Made by a program: the position numbers and the translations under genes. Under the pieces are notes generated by a model. The model did no database searches and was not told the origin of the DNA. It saw only the letters and a list, made by a program, of their open reading frames with translations. A stretch of 64,000 nucleotides of DNA from Ilyomonas sp964249755. Its GTDB lineage: Bacteria; Bacteroidota; Bacteroidia; Chitinophagales; Chitinophagaceae. How positions within the stretch are numbered: position 1 is the stretch's first letter; each line of letters starts with the position of its first letter. The stretch lies in assembly GCA_964249755.1 (NCBI GenBank), contig CAXUDB010000001.1, positions 1,178,001 through 1,242,000 of the forward strand, in the 5' to 3' direction. This document shows, one piece after another, positions 25,673 through 33,859 of this stretch.

Positions 25673-28600
25673 ATGGCGATAAAATACAAAGAATTTTCCG
25701 GGCTGAACCTGCCGGAAATAGAAGCGGAAATATTGAGGAAATGGAAAAGCGAAGAAGCGTTCGAGAAAAGCGTTTCGCTGCGCGATGGTGCCCAGCCATT
25801 CGTGTTTTACGAAGGTCCGCCCAGCGCAAATGGTATGCCCGGCATCCATCACGTCATCTCGCGTACGCTGAAAGATCTGGTGTGCCGGTATAAAACCATG
25901 CAGGGTTTTCAGGTAAATCGCAAAGGTGGGTGGGACACGCACGGCTTGCCGGTAGAACTGGGCGTGGAGAAAGAACTCGGCATCACCAAAGAAGATATTG
26001 GTAAAAAAATATCGGTAGAAGAATACAACCGCAAGTGTCGCGAAGCCGTGCTGCGTTATAAAAAGGAGTGGGACGACCTGACGACGAAAATGGGATATTG
26101 GGTTGACCTTAATAACCCCTATATCACCTTCACTAACGAATATATTGAATCGCTCTGGTGGCTGCTGAAGGAGTTGTATAAAAAGGGATTGTTGTATGAA
26201 AGCGTCTCCATCCAGCCTTATTCACCGGCTGCCGGCACGGGTTTAAGTTCGCACGAGCTAAACCAACCGGGCTGTTACCGCGATGTAAAAGATACCAGCT
26301 GCGTGGCAATGTTTAAGGCAATACAGAATGAAACCTCGCAGTTTTTGTTTGATGCAATAGAAAAAGATTTCGTTTCCGACATTTTCTTTCTTGCGTGGAC
26401 GACAACGCCCTGGACGTTGCCCTCCAACCTTGGCTTAACGGTGGGTAGCAACATAGAGTATGTACTGGTCAAAACATTTAATCCCTACACGCATCTTCCT
26501 GTACATGTTATTTTAGCCAAAACCTTACTGGGTAAGTATTTTAAGCCGGAAGGTGAAAATGAAGGCTTCGCTGATTACACGGAAAAAACAAAGGTGCTTC
26601 CCTGGCAGATTCTGGCAGAATTTACCGGGCTTGAAATAGAAGAATGCCGCTACGAACAGCTTTTACCTTACGAAGCCAATGCACCCCAAAAGAGCGGTGG
26701 CGATCCCTTCCGCATTATCCTCGGCGACTTTGTAACCACCGAAGATGGAACCGGCATTGTGCACACGGCACCAGCTTTTGGCGCGGATGACTTTAAAGTA
26801 GGAAAGAAATACAACATTGGCATCTTAACCATGGTGGATCGCCAGGGAAAATTTGTAGATGGCCTGGGCGAATTCAGCAACCGGTATGTAAAAGATTATA
26901 CCAGCGACCCGAATTATGTAGATGTAAACGTTGACATCTGCGTAAAACTGAAAAAAGAAAACCGCGCCTTTAAAGTTGAAAAATACGAGCACAGCTACCC
27001 GCATTGCTGGCGCACCGATAAGCCGGTGTTGTACTATCCGCTCGATGCCTGGTTCATCAGAACCACGGCTTGCAAAGAGCGCATGGTAGAGCTGAACAAA
27101 ACCATCAACTGGAAACCCAAAAGCACTGGTGAAGGCCGCTTTGGCAACTGGCTGGAGAACATGGTAGACTGGAACCTCAGCCGCAGCCGGTATTGGGGTA
27201 CGCCGCTGCCGGTGTGGCGTACGGAAGATGGCGAAGAAGAAATCTGCATTGGCAGTGTAGAAGAACTGAGGGAAGAGATAAAGAAAGCAGATGAACAATT
27301 TGGCACTTCTCACTTCTCACGTTTCACCGCTCACGATTTTGACCTTCACAAGCCTTTCATAGATGAAGTTGTCTTGGTTTCTCCTTCGGGAAAAGAGATG
27401 AAGCGCGTGTCCGATTTGATTGATGTTTGGTTCGATAGCGGTGCGATGCCCTATGCGCAATGGCATTATCCTTTTGAAAATAAAGACGCCATCAACAGCG
27501 GCAAAGCCTTCCCCGCCGATTTTATTGCCGAAGGTGTTGACCAAACGCGAGGCTGGTTTTATACGCTGCATGCTTTGGCGGTAATGCTGTTTGATAGCGT
27601 GGCTTACAAAACCGTTGTCTCCAATGGTTTGGTGCTGGATAAGAATGGCGAAAAAATGAGCAAGCGCCTGGGCAATGTGGTGAACCCGTTTGAAACCATC
27701 AACACGTTTGGCGCCGATGCCACGCGCTGGTACCTGATGACCAACGCCTCGCCCTGGGATAACCTGAAGTTCAACATCCAAGGCATACAGGAAGTGCAAC
27801 GCAAGTTCTTCGGCACATTGTATAATATCTATCAGTTCTTTGCGCTGTATGCAAATGTGGATGGATTCACGTTCAGCGAAGATTATATCGAGCTAAACAA
27901 AAGACCTGAAATAGACCGCTGGATACTATCGGCCTTAAATACATTAGTTGGTAAAGTAACCAACGCGATGAATGATTATGAGCCGACCATTGCCGGCAGA
28001 GCGATAGAAGAATTCGTGGATGAGCAATTGAGCAACTGGTATGTGCGCTTGTGCCGCCGTCGTTTCTGGAAAGGTGAATATGAACATGATAAGATCTGCG
28101 CCTATCAAACCTTGTATGAATGTTTGATAACGCTTACAAAACTAATGGCGCCGATTTCGCCATTCTTCAGCGATGCTGTTTACAACCAGTTGAACGAAGT
28201 GACCGGCAAAGAAAAGATGGCTTCTGTGCATCATGCTTTGTTCCCTGCAACCAATGCTTCTTTTATAGACAAAGACCTTGAAGAAAGAATGCAGTTGGCG
28301 CAGGACATTTGTTCGCTCGTGCTTTCACTGCGCAAAAAAGTAAACATTAAAGTGCGTCAGCCGTTGCAGAAAATACTGGTACCGATACTGAATGCCGACA
28401 TGAAAGGACAGCTTCAGAAAGTGGAAGATTTAATCAAGTCAGAAGTCAATATCAAGAGCGTAGAATACATTACGGATACCGAAAGCTTGGTGCACAAAAC
28501 CATCAAACCCAATTTTAAAAAGCTGGGCGCCAAGCTGGGTTCGAATATGAAAGCCGCCGCGGCTTTATTGGTGAATCTAAATCAGGAAGAAATTAGCGAA

Positions 28601-29011
28601 TTGGAAAAGGGAAGTCTGGAACTTACTATCAACGGGCAAACCTATACCATTTCAAATACAGAAGTAGAAGTGATTGCGGAAGATATTCCCGGCTGGAGCG
28701 TAGCCAGCAAAGGGCTGCTCACCGTCGCTTTAGATATAGAGTTAACAGAGGAATTAAGAGGTGAAGGCGATGCGCGGGAATTCATAAACCGGGTGCAGAA
28801 TCTGCGGAAGGAGAACGATTTTTACGTAACTGACCGGATAGAAGTGGAGATAGAAAATAACGAAAAGTTAAGAAAATCCATCAATCAATTTAAAAACTAT
28901 ATTTGCGCCGAAATTTTGGCAGACTCAATTAGTTGGGTGCCCTTAACCACTCAGGGAACTGAAATTGAAATTAACGATACTCCGGTAAAAATCAGTCTAA
29001 TCAAAAAATAA
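25673..29011 (+). CDS. ileS: Isoleucyl-tRNA synthetase
   Basis: The 1112-aa class Ia synthetase charges tRNA-Ile. The ATP-binding HIGH motif appears as GIHH in EGPPSANGMPGIHHV and the KMSKS loop as GEKMSKRLGN. The CP1 editing region (TWTTPWTLPSNLGL, VHTAPAFGADDF) and the anticodon-binding helical domain are present. A C-terminal zinc-finger module is not evident, as expected of the longer Bacteroidota/eukaryote-like form. The ATG at 25673 gives the conserved MAIKYKEF start. Residues about 544-557 (GTSHFSRFTAHDFD) are encoded by a 7-bp-periodic tract. A DksA-like gene follows 7 bp later, so the two are almost certainly one unit. Confidence 0.97.
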   Translation: MAIKYKEFSGLNLPEIEAEILRKWKSEEAFEKSVSLRDGAQPFVFYEGPPSANGMPGIHHVISRTLKDLVCRYKTMQGFQVNRKGGWDTHGLPVELGVEKELGITKEDIGKKISVEEYNRKCREAVLRYKKEWDDLTTKMGYWVDLNNPYITFTNEYIESLWWLLKELYKKGLLYESVSIQPYSPAAGTGLSSHELNQPGCYRDVKDTSCVAMFKAIQNETSQFLFDAIEKDFVSDIFFLAWTTTPWTLPSNLGLTVGSNIEYVLVKTFNPYTHLPVHVILAKTLLGKYFKPEGENEGFADYTEKTKVLPWQILAEFTGLEIEECRYEQLLPYEANAPQKSGGDPFRIILGDFVTTEDGTGIVHTAPAFGADDFKVGKKYNIGILTMVDRQGKFVDGLGEFSNRYVKDYTSDPNYVDVNVDICVKLKKENRAFKVEKYEHSYPHCWRTDKPVLYYPLDAWFIRTTACKERMVELNKTINWKPKSTGEGRFGNWLENMVDWNLSRSRYWGTPLPVWRTEDGEEEICIGSVEELREEIKKADEQFGTSHFSRFTAHDFDLHKPFIDEVVLVSPSGKEMKRVSDLIDVWFDSGAMPYAQWHYPFENKDAINSGKAFPADFIAEGVDQTRGWFYTLHALAVMLFDSVAYKTVVSNGLVLDKNGEKMSKRLGNVVNPFETINTFGADATRWYLMTNASPWDNLKFNIQGIQEVQRKFFGTLYNIYQFFALYANVDGFTFSEDYIELNKRPEIDRWILSALNTLVGKVTNAMNDYEPTIAGRAIEEFVDEQLSNWYVRLCRRRFWKGEYEHDKICAYQTLYECLITLTKLMAPISPFFSDAVYNQLNEVTGKEKMASVHHALFPATNASFIDKDLEERMQLAQDICSLVLSLRKKVNIKVRQPLQKILVPILNADMKGQLQKVEDLIKSEVNIKSVEYITDTESLVHKTIKPNFKKLGAKLGSNMKAAAALLVNLNQEEISELEKGSLELTINGQTYTISNTEVEVIAEDIPGWSVASKGLLTVALDIELTEELRGEGDAREFINRVQNLRKENDFYVTDRIEVEIENNEKLRKSINQFKNYICAEILADSISWVPLTTQGTEIEINDTPVKISLIKK
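27304..27338. repeat. Heptad-periodic tract inside the ileS reading frame
   Basis: Five 7-bp units read CACTTCT, CACTTCT, CACGTTT, CACCGCT and CACGATT. This is the same type as the array before hemJ and is in frame with ileS, so it encodes a short Ser/His/Phe-rich stretch in a variable surface segment. Confidence 0.55.
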
Positions 29012-29018
29012 CAATTGT

Positions 29019-29912
29019 ATGGCCGTAAAAAAAATAGCGCCTAAAAAGGCGGCTAAAACCTCTATTAGCACTGCCAAAAAAGCGGCACCCGGAAAACCCG
29101 CCGTAAAAGCTGTCGCCAAAAGAACCGCCCCTTCTGCTAAATCCGCCACCAAGATTGCGCCTATGAAGAAAGTAAAGGCAAAAGCTGTTGCTAAAAAAGC
29201 AGCTGCGCCTGCAAAGAAAGTGTCTGTAGTAAAAACACCTATAAGCAATAAGCCGATGAAGAAAGTGCCAGTTAAAGAAACGAAAGCAAAAGTGGAAGCA
29301 AAGCCGGTAGTAAAAAAGAGTGAACCTGTAACCAGCAAACCGGCTGCATTACCGTCTTCTAAAAAAGAAGCAGCGCCTGTGGCAGCAGAAAAACCTGTGA
29401 AAAAAATCGCTGCGCCGGCAGAAATAAAAATTCCGAAAACGACTATGAAAACGTCGGTTCCCTATCAGCCTGAATACAAAACGCTCGACCAGCGCCAAAC
29501 CTCTTCCAATGGCAAAAGCAATGTGCCGCTGGTAAGATACAATGATACCGAGCTAACCGATTTCAGAGAGCTGATCAACAAGAAGTTAGAGTCGGCAAAG
29601 AAAGAATTGGCATATCTTCAGGGACTCATTACCCGCAAGGATGATATGGGCGGCGATGAAGGCGATAACCGCTATATGACGATGGAAGACGGTGGCATGA
29701 GTATGGAGCGCGAACAGCTCAGCCAGATGGCAAGCCGACAGATTACTTACATTGATCATCTGGAAAAAGCGCTCATCCGCATTGAAAACAAAACCTATGG
29801 TATCTGCCGTGTTACCGGCAAACTCATAGACAAAGCCCGCCTGCGTGCGGTGCCTCATGCTACACTAAGCCTCGAAGCTAAGCTGGGTTTGGTGAAGCCA
29901 GGTACGGAATAA
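29019..29912 (+). CDS. DksA/TraR-family protein with histone-H1-like N-terminal tail
   Basis: The 297-aa protein has two parts. Residues 1-145 are a Lys/Ala/Pro-rich low-complexity tail (repeated KKAAK, KKV, AKP blocks) like histone H1 or bacterial Hc1 proteins, suited to binding nucleic acid. Residues about 165-297 are a DksA/TraR-like module: a coiled-coil pair, then YGICRVTGKLIDKARLRAVP and HATLSLEAKLG. Only one of the four zinc-finger cysteines remains, so zinc binding is doubtful; I believe this is common in the phylum. DksA proteins insert into the RNA polymerase secondary channel and modulate initiation. It starts 7 bp after ileS, and a strong terminator follows directly. Confidence 0.88.
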   Translation: MAVKKIAPKKAAKTSISTAKKAAPGKPAVKAVAKRTAPSAKSATKIAPMKKVKAKAVAKKAAAPAKKVSVVKTPISNKPMKKVPVKETKAKVEAKPVVKKSEPVTSKPAALPSSKKEAAPVAAEKPVKKIAAPAEIKIPKTTMKTSVPYQPEYKTLDQRQTSSNGKSNVPLVRYNDTELTDFRELINKKLESAKKELAYLQGLITRKDDMGGDEGDNRYMTMEDGGMSMEREQLSQMASRQITYIDHLEKALIRIENKTYGICRVTGKLIDKARLRAVPHATLSLEAKLGLVKPGTE

Positions 29913-29932
29913 GACTTGTTTTTCCTGGTATA

Positions 29933-29969
29933 AAAAAGCTGTCCTTACCCAGTGTAGGGACAGCTTTTT
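29933..29969 (+). terminator. Rho-independent terminator of the ileS unit
   Basis: AAAAAGCTGTCC and GGACAGCTTTTT form a 12-bp stem around a 13-nt loop, followed by a T-rich tail, about 20 bp after the DksA-like stop codon. Confidence 0.85.
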
Positions 29970-30028
29970 AATTTCTTGGTCAGTAAGAAAAACATTGCAG
30001 CACTGCTGCGATTTATAATAAGGCGCTA

Positions 30029-30913
30029 ATGAAACATACACTTTTAGTGGCGATACTTTTTATCATCTCTCTGCCACTTCTGAGCCAGACGGGTTATACT
30101 GGTTTTATCGGAAAATACCCGGTTGAGTTGAATGTTTATTTTTATTCGGATAAAGAAGCAGAAGCTGTTTACACTTATACCAAATTTGATGAGCCGATTA
30201 AGGTTGCTGGGAAACGACAGAAAAATAAGATGACGTTTTTTGAGAAAGACGCCAATGGTAAAAACAAAGCGACTTTAACTTTCGACAACCTCACTGCGCA
30301 AAGCGATACAGCAAAAGGCGTTTATACAAACTTGGCCACCGGAGTTAAACTCGCTATAACACTTGCAAGAATGTTTTCTGTTGATGAAAACAAGAATCCG
30401 GATCAAAAAGAAGTTGAAATTCTGCAACCTGCTTCTCAGAGCAATCAATATTTTAAACTGATTGTTTCCACTTCAACTAGCGGCTCTTACAAAAATGTAA
30501 CCGGGATAAAAATTATGGAGAAAAAAACAGACCGGTTAATTCAGCGCATTGATCTGGATTGTCAGCTTATTGGCTTAGATGATGTTAGTATCGGAGATTA
30601 TAATTTTGATGGTGTCAGCGATTTTTCTGTTTTTGAAAGCAGCTATGCAGGACCGAATACATCAAGTTTATATTTCCTCTGCGACCCAAAAACAAATCAG
30701 TATTTTGAGAGCGGCTTCACGGGAACTTCTTTAGAGTTTGATAGTAAGAAAAAACGAATTTATGAGAGTAATCAATGTTGTGCAGGAACGAGTGTGGTAA
30801 ATGCCGAATACAAAGTAATAAACAATAAAATGGTTCTTATAAAACAGCATTGTTTTAAGTGGGACGATAAGAAACAAGAGTTGGTAGAAAGAAGCATTAA
30901 AGATTGTCAATAA
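30029..30913 (+). CDS. XAC2610-like secreted protein
   Basis: The 294-aa protein has a signal peptide (MKHTLLVAILFIISLPLLSQ) and a C-terminal region with the Asp-rich, FG-GAP-like turn IGDYNFDGVSDFSVFESSYAGPN, followed by KKRIYESNQCCAGTS. These two blocks are the hallmark of the XAC2610-related family, of unknown function, usually periplasmic or surface-exposed. The N-terminal half (about 25-115) is a separate beta-rich region containing GFIGKYPVELNVYF. The Asp-rich turn suggests a calcium-binding loop. It is isolated between the ileS-unit terminator and a convergent glycosyltransferase gene. Confidence 0.75.
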   Translation: MKHTLLVAILFIISLPLLSQTGYTGFIGKYPVELNVYFYSDKEAEAVYTYTKFDEPIKVAGKRQKNKMTFFEKDANGKNKATLTFDNLTAQSDTAKGVYTNLATGVKLAITLARMFSVDENKNPDQKEVEILQPASQSNQYFKLIVSTSTSGSYKNVTGIKIMEKKTDRLIQRIDLDCQLIGLDDVSIGDYNFDGVSDFSVFESSYAGPNTSSLYFLCDPKTNQYFESGFTGTSLEFDSKKKRIYESNQCCAGTSVVNAEYKVINNKMVLIKQHCFKWDDKKQELVERSIKDCQ

Positions 30914-30936
30914 AACGGGGTATTTTTTACAGCCTG

Positions 30937-31959
30937 TTAACCCAAATCTCTATACGTTTTTTTCTTCTCTATATAATACTTCCAAACGATGCTAAAAGCA
31001 GCGCTGCCAGTGGCTTTGCGCAAGGATAGCTTTTGATGAGGGCTGTCCTTTTCAAAAGAGAATAACCATTTAAAGAAATGGACGTAGGCTTTGCCCACCG
31101 CAGTTGCATTTTCTTTTTGCTTGCTTAATAAATATTGCAATGCTGCGGCTGTGTCCATCATCATGCGTAATGGCAATAGCCACAAGTTGACATACCACGG
31201 CGAGTTGCGCCAACACATAATAATATTATTTCTAAAGTTGAAATAAGTTTTGCGAGGCGACTGGTAAGAAAGAGAACCGCCACCCAAATGATAAATGACC
31301 GATTGAGGGCAATACATGATTTTATAGTTCATGGCATTTAACCGCCAGCACAAATCAATTTCTTCCATGTGCATGAAGTAAAAGCCATACATGCCGCCCG
31401 CTTTCCAATAGGCTTTTTTGCGGATGAGGCAACAGGTTCCGCTCGCCCAGAAGATAGGCTTCGCATCATCATACTGACCCCTGTCTTCTTCTACGGTATC
31501 AAAAATTCTTCCCTGGCAAAACGGGTAGCCTAAGAGGTCGATCATGCCGCCTGCTGCACCCGCATGTTCAAACATTGTTTTATTGCGCAGCGAACGGATT
31601 TTAGGTTGAACGATGGCAACGCGTTCATCGCTCTGTATCATATTTACTAATGGTTCTATAAAGCCCGCCTCTACTTCCACGTCCGAATTCATCATCAGGT
31701 AATACTCTTCCTTTAAACCCCACAACCCTTTGTTGTAGCCGGTAGCAAAACCGTAATTGTCGTCCAGCACAATCGTTTTTACTGAGGGGAAATGTTCCTG
31801 CACAAAAGGAACCGAATCGTCGGAACTATTATTATCAATAATGTAAACAGTATAGTTGGGGTAAGAGAGATATTGCAATGCCGGCAGCAGGGTTTCTAAA
31901 AAATGTTTTCCGTTCCAGTTGAGGATAGCAATGGCTACTGAAGGCTGTTCACTCTCCAC
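30937..31959 (-). CDS. Family 2 glycosyltransferase
   Basis: The 340-aa protein is a GT-A fold transferase. It shows the N-terminal IAILNWNGKHFLETLLPAL, the IIDNNSSDDS donor-site loop, the NYGFATGYNKGL segment and the DxD-like MNSDVEVE, followed by a HMEEIDLCWRLN acceptor-side motif typical of rhamnosyl- and related transferases of cell-surface polysaccharides. A C-terminal hydrophobic segment (WYVNLWLLPLRMMMDTAAAL) suggests membrane association. It starts 2 bp after the riboflavin synthase stop and so probably shares its transcript, although the functions are unrelated. The sugar donor cannot be read. Confidence 0.9.
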   Translation of the reverse strand: MESEQPSVAIAILNWNGKHFLETLLPALQYLSYPNYTVYIIDNNSSDDSVPFVQEHFPSVKTIVLDDNYGFATGYNKGLWGLKEEYYLMMNSDVEVEAGFIEPLVNMIQSDERVAIVQPKIRSLRNKTMFEHAGAAGGMIDLLGYPFCQGRIFDTVEEDRGQYDDAKPIFWASGTCCLIRKKAYWKAGGMYGFYFMHMEEIDLCWRLNAMNYKIMYCPQSVIYHLGGGSLSYQSPRKTYFNFRNNIIMCWRNSPWYVNLWLLPLRMMMDTAAALQYLLSKQKENATAVGKAYVHFFKWLFSFEKDSPHQKLSLRKATGSAAFSIVWKYYIEKKKTYRDLG

Positions 31960-31961
31960 AA

Positions 31962-32555
31962 TTATTTGTTTTGAAGCGAATGTATGCGGTTGATGTATTT
32001 GCCAATCATATCAAACTCTATGTTCACTAAACTGCCCCTTTCTGCCTGCTGAATATTAGTATGCTCGTAGGTATAAGGAATGATAGAAACCGTAAAACTA
32101 TTGCCGTTTACATTGTAAGCCGTAAGGCTGATTCCATTGACGCAAACCGAACCTTTCTCTATCATTAACGCTGCAAATTGTTCATCAAACAAGAATGTAT
32201 ATTCCCAGCTTCCATTAAGGTCTTTGCGTTCAGTACAAACGGCAGTGGCATCTACGTGTCCCTGCACAATGTGTCCATCTATCCTGCCGTTCATCTGCAT
32301 GCAGCGCTCTATGTTCACCAGGCTTCCTTCCTTCCAGTTGCCGAGGTTGGTTTTAGTTAAGGTTTCGGCAACCGCCGTTACGCGGTGCGCTCCATCGCGC
32401 AGCGCATCTACCGTAAGGCAAACGCCGCTGTGGCTCACGCTCTGGTCTATTTTTAACTCGTGACTGATGGAACTTGCTATCCAGAAAACCTGGTTTGTAT
32501 TGTCCTTATCTACGGAAAGAACTTTTCCTGTTACTTCTACAATGCCGGTAAACAT
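31962..32555 (-). CDS. ribE: Riboflavin synthase, alpha chain
   Basis: The enzyme dismutates two molecules of 6,7-dimethyl-8-ribityllumazine to riboflavin and the pyrimidinedione. The 197-aa length is standard. Two tandem lumazine-binding barrels are visible, each opening with an FxG-I-V/Q type segment (MFTGIVEVTGKV at residue 1 and MNGRIDGHIVQGHVD at about 88), with SHSGVCLTVDAL and GSVCVNGISLTAYN as matching internal motifs. The other rib genes are not adjacent. A GT2 gene follows in the same direction. The 5' side faces the 43-bp repeat array; no FMN riboswitch was seen there. Confidence 0.95.
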   Translation of the reverse strand: MFTGIVEVTGKVLSVDKDNTNQVFWIASSISHELKIDQSVSHSGVCLTVDALRDGAHRVTAVAETLTKTNLGNWKEGSLVNIERCMQMNGRIDGHIVQGHVDATAVCTERKDLNGSWEYTFLFDEQFAALMIEKGSVCVNGISLTAYNVNGNSFTVSIIPYTYEHTNIQQAERGSLVNIEFDMIGKYINRIHSLQNK

Positions 32556-32614
32556 GGGTGCAAGGTAAGAAATGTGGTGGGTGAAAGCGGCAGTTGAGCG
32601 TTCGGGTAGTTGGG

Positions 32615-33044
32615 TTTACTCCGCAAAATGTTATTGTAAATTGTTGCAGCAGGGCAATGCACATTGCAGGATGGCACTGTAAGTTTTTGCAACAGGCATT
32701 TGCACACTGCAAAACCCTATTGTAAGTTTTTTACATATGGATTTCGCACACTGCAGAATGGCACTGCAAGTTTTTACATGTGGATCTTGCATACTGCAAG
32801 ATGGCATTTCCACTTTTGGAAGTAGGATTCTGCAGTGTGCAACATACCACCTCCACTTTTGGACATAAAGTCTTGCAGTGTGCAAGATGGCACGTCCGGT
32901 TTCGGAAACAGGGTTCCGCAGCCTGCAACATGCGGAGTCAAAAGTTGGACTAGCTATCTTGCAGTGTGCAAAATGGGCAGTCCAAAATTAGACTACTGAT
33001 ATTGCACAGTGCAGGATGCAGGGTCAAAAACCGGAGTAGCCATC
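32615..33044. repeat. 43-bp-period degenerate repeat array (about ten units)
   Basis: Units begin at 32615, 32658, 32701, 32744, 32787, 32830, 32873, 32916, 32959 and 33002, each exactly 43 bp. Recurrent blocks are TGCAGTGTGCAAGATGGCAC at the unit start and TCCACTTTTGGACATAAAG in the second half; both halves carry short dyads (TGCA...TGCA and TCCA...TGGA). The units are strongly diverged yet the period is strictly kept. The array fills almost the whole gap between the ribE start and the truB stop. Short minus-strand open frames across it are by-products. Confidence 0.9.
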
Positions 33045-33052
33045 CAGCAGCC

Positions 33053-33757
33053 CTATTCCTCCTTCAATTCCTTTATTTTCTGGGTAAATTCATCCACGCT
33101 CATTGCATCCTCCACGCTAAAATCTCCGATGCGCGTGCGGCAAAGACCGCTGAGATAACCGCCCACGCCCAGCGAGGCACCAAAATCGTTCGCCAGGCTG
33201 CGGATGTAGGTGCCCGTGCTGCACACGACTTTAAAATCCACCTCCGGTAAATCAATCTTTGTAATACTGAATTCTGAAATGGTAACGGGGCGCGGTTCCA
33301 GCTTCACTTCCACACCCTTTCGCGCAGCGAGGTACACGGGCTTGCCCTCCTGCTTGATGGCGGAATGGGCGGGCGGCACCTGCAAAACATCACCCGTAAA
33401 ATGCACCGTGGCATCGTGTATTTGCTGAACGGTTAACTGCGAGATGTCGGTAAGATTCTCCGGCTCGCTTTCCCTATCGTAAGTAGGCGTGGTAGCGCCC
33501 AGCGTGAACGAGCCGGTGTATTCCTTTTCCATACCCATATACTCGTTAATCTTCTTGGTGTACTTGCCCGTGCAAACAATAAGCAGCCCGGTGGCTAATG
33601 GATCTAAGGTACCGGCATGACCCACTTTTGAAATGCCCGTAAGGATGCGAACTTTTTTGACCACATCAAACGAAGTCCAATGCAGCGGTTTGTTCAGCAG
33701 CAATACTTTGCCTTCTAAGTAAGGTGTTAAGGAAGGGTGTATAGGTCGTTGCTTCAT
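33053..33757 (-). CDS. truB: tRNA pseudouridine(55) synthase TruB
   Basis: TruB makes pseudouridine 55 in the T loop of tRNAs. The 234-aa protein has the family start NKPLHWTSFDVVKKVR and the catalytic aspartate in GHAGTLDPLATGLL (Asp52), plus YTGSFTLGATTPTYDRE and the STGTYIRSLANDFG motif. It is shorter than E. coli TruB; the C-terminal PUA-like extension is reduced, as in many Bacteroidota proteins. Its stop lies 8 bp from the 43-bp array, and it is divergent from hemH with a 102-bp gap. No usual partner (rbfA, uppP) is adjacent. Confidence 0.95.
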   Translation of the reverse strand: MKQRPIHPSLTPYLEGKVLLLNKPLHWTSFDVVKKVRILTGISKVGHAGTLDPLATGLLIVCTGKYTKKINEYMGMEKEYTGSFTLGATTPTYDRESEPENLTDISQLTVQQIHDATVHFTGDVLQVPPAHSAIKQEGKPVYLAARKGVEVKLEPRPVTISEFSITKIDLPEVDFKVVCSTGTYIRSLANDFGASLGVGGYLSGLCRTRIGDFSVEDAMSVDEFTQKIKELKEE

Positions 33758-33779
33758 GATGAGATGTTTGTGTGCGGGC

Positions 33780-33787
33780 TATCTTTG
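33780..33787 (+). promoter_or_regulatory. Candidate -7 box for the hemH unit
   Basis: TATCTTTG followed by CACC matches TAnnTTTG and lies 72 bp before the hemH ATG. A -33 TTG at normal spacing was not found. Confidence 0.45.
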
Positions 33788-33859
33788 CACCGTTTAATAA
33801 AACCTGTTTAGGCTGCGCAAATATATTGTGTGGCGACAAGAGCAGAAGATAGATAACAC

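Noticed and set aside
27317..27799. 160-codon minus-strand frame antisense to ileS
   Set aside because: Shadow of a conserved gene; no independent coding evidence.
32556..32614. FMN riboswitch before ribE
   Set aside because: No conserved FMN aptamer blocks were seen between ribE and the repeat array.
32506..32931. Three overlapping minus-strand open frames rich in Cys, Met and Lys in the ribE-truB gap
   Set aside because: They arise from the 43-bp repeats: three units equal 129 bp, so the same motif recurs in frame. No ribosome-binding site or domain supports them.
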